From Tissierella simiarum (GTDB taxonomy: Bacteria; Bacillota; Clostridia; Tissierellales; Tissierellaceae): a stretch of 64,000 nucleotides of DNA. Under the pieces are notes generated by a model. That model had not been told where the DNA came from and ran no database searches. It was given only the letters and a program-made list of their open reading frames with translations. The DNA is taken from contig NZ_JAHLPM010000018.1 in the NCBI RefSeq assembly GCF_018917865.1, positions 1 through 64,000 of the forward strand. The letters run 5' to 3'. This document shows, one piece after another, positions 59,597 to 64,000 of the stretch; the first letter of the stretch is position 1; each line of letters starts with the position of its first letter. Made by a program: the position numbers and the translations under genes.

Positions 59597-60142
59597 ATGC
59601 AGAAGATTAGACAAATATTAAGAGAAAAAAGAGGAAGTTCCTTTCCTTTGATTGTTGCTGTAACTTTGTGCCTTGTAATAATCATTACAGGTATATCCGA
59701 ATATTTTAGATTGATGATTATAGCACAAGGCGTTCGTGATGCAGTGCAAGATGCCGTAATCTCTACAGTAAATGATAATTATGATGATGTCTATCATGGA
59801 GTTCGTGAAGGGTATTCAGGAGGATACCAGCCAGTAGCAGATGATTTTGAAGAATCCCTTGATTATGGAGATATTTATAATAGATTAGATACAATTTTAG
59901 GTTTAGAGCAAAGTGGCGGATACCATGTAAAAACTATATCAGATGGAAAAATGGAGTTTAGAATATGGGACTTAGATGTGGATATAAGGAATGCACCTAT
60001 TGGAACAGGAGATACAGCAAGTTCAAGATTTAAGGTTGATTGCACCATTATGCTTGAAGTACCAGTATCCTTTGGAGGTAAACTTCTTCCTAGTATGAAG
60101 ATACGAATAAAGACAAGTGGAGGATATACCCCTAAGTTTTAA
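59597..60142 (+). CDS. TadE/TadF-like minor pilin
   Basis: A 181-residue protein with a short leader (REKRGSSFPLIVAVTLCLVI), one N-terminal membrane helix and a soluble extracellular region with a C-terminal GGKLLPSMKIRIKTSGG. Probably processed like other pseudopilins after RG. The ATG at 59597 is favoured for its TAGGTGA ribosome binding site. Confidence 0.68.
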   Translation: MQKIRQILREKRGSSFPLIVAVTLCLVIIITGISEYFRLMIIAQGVRDAVQDAVISTVNDNYDDVYHGVREGYSGGYQPVADDFEESLDYGDIYNRLDTILGLEQSGGYHVKTISDGKMEFRIWDLDVDIRNAPIGTGDTASSRFKVDCTIMLEVPVSFGGKLLPSMKIRIKTSGGYTPKF

Positions 60143-60227
60143 GAATTTAGAAAATATGAATAGACATTTCCAAACTCTTGTGGTAGGGTGTGAATTATAA
60201 GAAGCGGAAAAAAGGAGGCAGAAATCT

Positions 60228-60839
60228 ATGAAGAATATAAGTGATAAAACTAAAAAGTGGCTTGTAGTTACTGGAGGTTTAGTGATTTGTGCAATGCTTA
60301 TACTTATGATAGGCTCACAGTTTAGAAAAGAACCAATAGAGGATACACTCCCAAATCAAAATATAGAAGTTGATGATGTAACAATAGAAAAACTAAAGGA
60401 TACAGAAAAGGCAGAGAAAGAGGAAGTAACGAATGATGAAGATAAAACGAATAATGAAAAAGAAGATGAAATTATAGTACCACCAATTAAAACTCCAGAT
60501 ACACAGTCTACAAATAAGAATGGTGTAGATAAGGGAACAGAGCAAACTATTCAAAAGAATGCTGAAAAGCCTAAAGAACCTACAAAAGAACAGCTAACAG
60601 ATCCAACACAAAAACCTAATGGTGAAAAGGTAACAGAGCCACCTGTAAATGTGGATCATGAGAAGGTAGAAAAACCTGAAGAGTTACCAAAACAAAAGGA
60701 TGAACCAAAGGGTGGAGATAAAAAAGATGGTAAGATTTACGTGCCTGGATTTGGATGGATTGATGATATTGGAGAAGGTGAAGGAACTAAAGCTGAAGAT
60801 ATGTATGAGAATGGTAACAAAGTAGGAAATATGGATTAA
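60228..60839 (+). CDS. Single-pass protein with long acidic/proline linker
   Basis: A 203-residue protein: an N-terminal membrane helix (LVVTGGLVICAMLILMIGS) and a low-complexity, Lys/Glu/Pro/Thr-rich region of about 120 residues, then YVPGFGWIDDIGEGEG. The linker could cross the cell wall. Not assigned to a family; position inside the pilus operon suggests an accessory surface role. Confidence 0.65.
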   Translation: MKNISDKTKKWLVVTGGLVICAMLILMIGSQFRKEPIEDTLPNQNIEVDDVTIEKLKDTEKAEKEEVTNDEDKTNNEKEDEIIVPPIKTPDTQSTNKNGVDKGTEQTIQKNAEKPKEPTKEQLTDPTQKPNGEKVTEPPVNVDHEKVEKPEELPKQKDEPKGGDKKDGKIYVPGFGWIDDIGEGEGTKAEDMYENGNKVGNMD

Positions 60840-60855
60840 ATACAAATAGCAAGAT

Positions 60856-60883
60856 AAACACTGTAGAAATGCAGTGTTTTTTT
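60856..60883 (+). terminator. Internal terminator 3
   Basis: AAACACTG (60856-60863) and CAGTGTTT (60872-60879) with a T-run; 20 bp before the ATG of the next gene. Confidence 0.7.
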
Positions 60884-60903
60884 CTTTGCAGAAAGGAGAT
60901 TCC

Positions 60904-62595
60904 ATGAAGAGAATATTAACACTTTTTATAGCCATTTTGATGATACTTAATTTAATAATACCTATTTCTGTACTTGCAGTTGGAGATGGAAACATAGATT
61001 CAGGCGGTGGAGGAATGGGAAGTGGTACAAGTGACAATAAATGGTCACCTGGATATGACGGGGTGAGAGTGACTGTAGTTCGTGCCAATGATCATTCAGT
61101 AGTAACAGTCCCCATTGATTTAACTAATAAACAACCTACTAATGTTCGCTTACATTTTGGGAAGGTTAGTAAATTAAATTATAACGGAGGAAGATCCCTT
61201 TCACCTAGTAGTGAGAGTTACTCTTTTATTAATCCTTCACAGTCTATCCCTAAAATAGTAAGTACAGATGGGAAAAACAATATAGATGCAATAAAAAGCT
61301 ATTTTACAGATGAGCAGGTTATTCGTTCGATTGCATCTCGTACAGGAATGGATTATGACATATTAATTGGTGGAGATTATAAATTACTCCTGGAACCTAT
61401 GGCATATTATACATTTCAAGGGGTTATGGTTGCTACAACAGCAACAGAAGCAGCTATGTATGATGAAAAACTGAGTGGGGGACTTAGGAGTAAGATGGTG
61501 TCCTTATCTCATAAGAACTTGCCTCTTGCTATGTTTTTAGAGGTAGGGGATTTAGGATATCCTGCGTGGAAGGGTAGTACATCAACTCCAGCATCTAATG
61601 CAGATATAAAGTCTTCTTTAGGTCTTGGAATTGTTCGTTTTACAGAGAAACCAGAGCCACCAGTTGTAAGCACATATGATTATGAGTATAGAGTAAACAC
61701 TGAGGTAATCACATCTATAATGATAAGTGGAGGACAATCTGATCCTGATAACCCAACCTATGTGAGCTTTGAAATTGAAGGTAGAACCTATAATGTTGGA
61801 AATGTCTATTATCCCAGAGGTGATTCACAGCTTGCTTGGGTAAAATGGACCACTCCTGATACAGAGCAGGATATGATTATTAATGTAAGTGTACATGGTT
61901 CAGGAAGTACAACAAAATCGATTATCAATGTAAGGATTGTTGATTTAGATAAGAATCCACCGCCAAATCCTGTAGCAGATGATAGAAATGACTCGTTTTC
62001 CTATGCTCCTGTTCCACATAGAGAGCAGAAAACAATATCCAACTGGAGTATATGGAGTCCGTGGTGGCAGGAATATTGGGTATGGCATAGCACAGGTGAT
62101 GACTCAGGATACTGGTGTGATCATGGGTGGTGGGAGTTTGATCTTGACCAATATAGTGCAAAACTTTCTGCTGATATGAGAATTACAAATGATAGTAAGA
62201 ATCCTACTGCAAGCGGAAGTACTTTTAAAAGTGGATATGGCATCAACCAAATAGTAACTGCAAATATTAGTAGTACTCAAAGCTCTGCTATTACTTATCC
62301 TCAGAATGCTGTTTCCTATTTTCCAGAATTTCAATATGAAACCTATTGGAGATTGTTAGATCGTACATCTAGTGGTTCCAATGCTAGATTTGAATTTAAG
62401 AAAAATAAGTATTCCACTTATAAGAATCGTACACATTTTACTCCCATATGGATGCCAGACGGAACATATACAGTAAATACTTGTATAATAGATTCGTGGA
62501 CTCCTGATGGAATGCTCTCTATGAACCTTACAGACTCACTTGCAATAAGGGGGAACTTATGGCAGGATTGGCATATTGCGCCTCTAAAACCTTAA
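60904..62595 (+). CDS. Secreted Trp-rich protein of unknown function
   Basis: A 563-residue exported protein: signal peptide (KRILTLFIAILMILNLIIP), a Gly-rich stretch, a domain of about 220 residues, then an Ig-like segment and a Trp-rich region (SIWSPWWQEYWVWHS) followed by beta-rich sequence. No family recognised. Operon position between the pilus genes and the transfer genes suggests a surface component. AAAGGAGAT precedes the ATG. Confidence 0.7.
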   Translation: MKRILTLFIAILMILNLIIPISVLAVGDGNIDSGGGGMGSGTSDNKWSPGYDGVRVTVVRANDHSVVTVPIDLTNKQPTNVRLHFGKVSKLNYNGGRSLSPSSESYSFINPSQSIPKIVSTDGKNNIDAIKSYFTDEQVIRSIASRTGMDYDILIGGDYKLLLEPMAYYTFQGVMVATTATEAAMYDEKLSGGLRSKMVSLSHKNLPLAMFLEVGDLGYPAWKGSTSTPASNADIKSSLGLGIVRFTEKPEPPVVSTYDYEYRVNTEVITSIMISGGQSDPDNPTYVSFEIEGRTYNVGNVYYPRGDSQLAWVKWTTPDTEQDMIINVSVHGSGSTTKSIINVRIVDLDKNPPPNPVADDRNDSFSYAPVPHREQKTISNWSIWSPWWQEYWVWHSTGDDSGYWCDHGWWEFDLDQYSAKLSADMRITNDSKNPTASGSTFKSGYGINQIVTANISSTQSSAITYPQNAVSYFPEFQYETYWRLLDRTSSGSNARFEFKKNKYSTYKNRTHFTPIWMPDGTYTVNTCIIDSWTPDGMLSMNLTDSLAIRGNLWQDWHIAPLKP

Positions 62596-62620
62596 ATACA
62601 GAAAAAGAAAGGTGGATTTT

Positions 62621-62962
62621 ATGAAGGTATATAAGAGAAGTACATTAATTATATGCATAGTATTGATGTTTACTTTAATGTTTAGTACTACAGCTTTTGC
62701 TGCAGGTTCGGGAGATGTAGCAGGTGCAATCGAGGGTACTTGGAAAGATGCATCTGGGCAAATTAAGACTGTAGTAAATAAAGTTGTGTTTCCTGCCATT
62801 GACCTTATTTTAGCAGTGTTTTTCTTTGCTAAACTGGGAATGGCTTATTTTGATTATCGCAAGCACGGTCAATTTGAGTGGAGTGGGCCAGCAATTTTGT
62901 TTGCATGTTTGGTATTCACCCTAACAGCTCCAACATACATTTGGAAGATACTTGGGATGTAA
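62621..62962 (+). CDS. DUF3852-like small membrane protein (VirB2/TrbC-like)
   Basis: A 113-residue protein with a signal sequence ending TTAFA, a short hydrophilic part, and two membrane helices (FPAIDLILAVFFFAKLGMAY and FACLVFTLTAPTYIW). The layout is that of VirB2/TrbC-type conjugative pilins. GGTGGATTTT precedes the ATG. The VirB6-like gene that follows supports a secretion role. Confidence 0.72.
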   Translation: MKVYKRSTLIICIVLMFTLMFSTTAFAAGSGDVAGAIEGTWKDASGQIKTVVNKVVFPAIDLILAVFFFAKLGMAYFDYRKHGQFEWSGPAILFACLVFTLTAPTYIWKILGM

Positions 62963-62968
62963 TAAAAA

Positions 62969-63000
62969 AGTAGGATGTACCCATTTGGATTCATCCTACT
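62969..63000 (-). terminator. Terminator of the minus-strand glycine-zipper gene
   Basis: AGTAGGATG (62969-62977) and CATCCTACT (62992-63000) form a stem; the T-run is on the minus strand (+ strand A-run at 62964-62969). Confidence 0.75.
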
Positions 63001-63021
63001 CTATAAATTGAAATTTGTAAT

Positions 63022-63222
63022 TTATTTTATCTTTTTATTATTACTATCTAAGATAGAACCAACAATAATACCAATAATCATTCCTAATCCAGCTCCTAAA
63101 GGTATGCCAGATATAAAGTTACTTTTATTCATGATAATCCCTATAATAATTCCTACACCAGCACCAAAGCATAATCCAAGGGATATACTTATTGCTAAGT
63201 ATTTATTTGTATCTTTTTTCAT
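63022..63222 (-). CDS. Glycine-zipper small membrane protein
   Basis: A 66-residue protein of two hydrophobic segments with repeated Gly-x3-Gly patterns (FGAGVGIIIGIIM and LGAGLGMIIGIIVGSI). The ATG at 63222 follows AGAGGT and is preferred over a longer upstream start. It is the only minus-strand gene in the element and has its own terminator, so it looks like an insertion. Function unknown. Confidence 0.6.
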   Translation of the reverse strand: MKKDTNKYLAISISLGLCFGAGVGIIIGIIMNKSNFISGIPLGAGLGMIIGIIVGSILDSNNKKIK

Positions 63223-63350
63223 GTTATACCTCTTCCATAAATTCTTGTCTGTCAATATAATATCATATTCCGTTGCTATCTTCAAGCAATCTGTGAGTAT
63301 TGACTAATATATACTCGGTATTAACTAGCTTTGAAAAGTATCACTTATTC

Positions 63351-63381
63351 TGTACATCTAACAGCAAGATGTACATTTTTT
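63351..63381 (+). terminator. Internal terminator 4
   Basis: TGTACATCT (63351-63359) and AGATGTACA (63367-63375) with a T-run, directly before the ribosome binding site of the VirB6-like gene. Confidence 0.75.
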
Positions 63382-63408
63382 ATTTCTTTGAAAGGAGGCA
63401 ATAGTGAA

Positions 63409-64000
63409 ATGTTTATATGGGATTTTATCTTGGGCGATATAATGAACCAGATTGTTGATTGGATTTATGGACAACTTATAGGTTTTCTTGCAGATTTCTT
63501 TGCTCAGATGGGAAATATGGGAGTGGAACTCTTTGAGATGAGATGGGTACAGTCAATTGTTTTGTTTTTCTCTTATCTTGCCTGGTCATTATATGGAACT
63601 GGCCTTGTAGTATCTTGTTTTGAAACAGGTATTGAATATCAAAATGGAAGGGGGAGTATTAAAGATGCAGCCATAAATTCTATAAAAGGATTTATGGCTG
63701 TTAGTCTGTTTACCATAGTACCAATAGAACTATATAGATTATCTGTTAACTTACAAGCAAGTTTAACTGCAGGAATTACAGGCTATGGGACTGGAATAGG
63801 TGAACTTGCAACAAATATTATTACAACATTAAATAATGCAGGGGATGTTACCAGTGTCGGCAGTTCAGGAATATTTGGTGGACTTTCTATAATAACAAGT
63901 CCATTTATGGCACTGTTTATTATTATTTTAATGGGTTATGCAGTGATTAAAGTATTCTTCGCTAACCTTAAAAGAGGTGGGATTTTACTAATACAAATAG
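63409..64000 (+). CDS. VirB6/TrbL-like conjugation protein (cut by the window edge)
   Basis: The first 197 codons of a multi-helix membrane protein (FIWDFILGDIMNQIVDWIYG, ELFEMRWVQSIVLFFSYLAW, then several more hydrophobic segments). This is the pattern of VirB6/TrbL-type inner-membrane channel proteins in Gram-positive conjugative elements. ATG 63409 follows AAAGGAGG. The stop is beyond the window. Confidence 0.75.
   Translation, partial: MFIWDFILGDIMNQIVDWIYGQLIGFLADFFAQMGNMGVELFEMRWVQSIVLFFSYLAWSLYGTGLVVSCFETGIEYQNGRGSIKDAAINSIKGFMAVSLFTIVPIELYRLSVNLQASLTAGITGYGTGIGELATNIITTLNNAGDVTSVGSSGIFGGLSIITSPFMALFIIILMGYAVIKVFFANLKRGGILLIQI

Overview
The window is AT-rich DNA from an anaerobic, low-GC Firmicute, most likely a Clostridia/Tissierellia-type bacterium. 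Supporting signs are strong AAAGGAGGTGAT-type ribosome binding sites, frequent GTG/TTG starts, a T-box, a THF riboswitch, a clostridial-type I-B CRISPR system, a BceAB-like two-component/ABC cluster and a clostridial mobile element. No rRNA or tRNA genes were seen.

Layout. 0.1-3.9 kb: a minus-strand sulfur operon (split YeeE/TsuA-type transporter, TusA, thioredoxin-reductase-like flavoprotein) opposite a LysR regulator, with a second tusA. 4-8 kb: hemerythrin, a large AraC-type regulator and a MATE exporter whose start is interrupted by an apparent frameshift. 8.1-9.0 kb: a compact tyrosine recombinase between two perfect 28-bp inverted sites, directly upstream of a chemoreceptor; this looks like a DNA-inversion switch. 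11-20.6 kb: an ECF S component, 3-methyladenine glycosylase, a two-component system with its ABC exporter, alkaline phosphatase and an M29 aminopeptidase. 20.7-22.2 kb: a tryptophan T-box and a lone trpB.

22.2-32.2 kb: a type I-B CRISPR-Cas locus (cas6-cas8-cas7-cas5-cas3-cas4-cas1, then a 21-repeat array). Upstream of cas6 are two degenerate repeats flanking a 34-nt spacer. The first 21 nt of that spacer match, at 17 positions, a site about 100 bp downstream that carries a TCA PAM-like triplet and a TATAAT box. This is the architecture of a crRNA-like regulator (CreR/CreA type) that would let Cascade repress its own operon. The first true repeat cuts off the 3' end of cas1; cas2 and a leader are absent, so adaptation appears lost and the array probably depends on read-through from the cas operon. 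The far end of the array abuts a decayed ABC-F gene.

33-42.6 kb: THF riboswitch and folT, a DinG-like helicase, a WG-repeat lipoprotein, RlmD, and a MarR-GNAT-B3/4-flavoprotein cluster. 42.7-64 kb (window edge): the left part of a conjugative or integrative element. It carries ArdA-like antirestriction proteins, a Dam-type methylase, an SLH surface protein between two nearly identical small pilin-like genes, a Tad/Flp-type pilus assembly set (prepilin peptidase, CpaB, CpaE/TadZ, CpaF, TadB, TadC, TadE-like) and the start of a type IV secretion module (DUF3852-like, VirB6/TrbL-like). Several intrinsic terminators lie inside this long operon, which suggests attenuation or processive antitermination.
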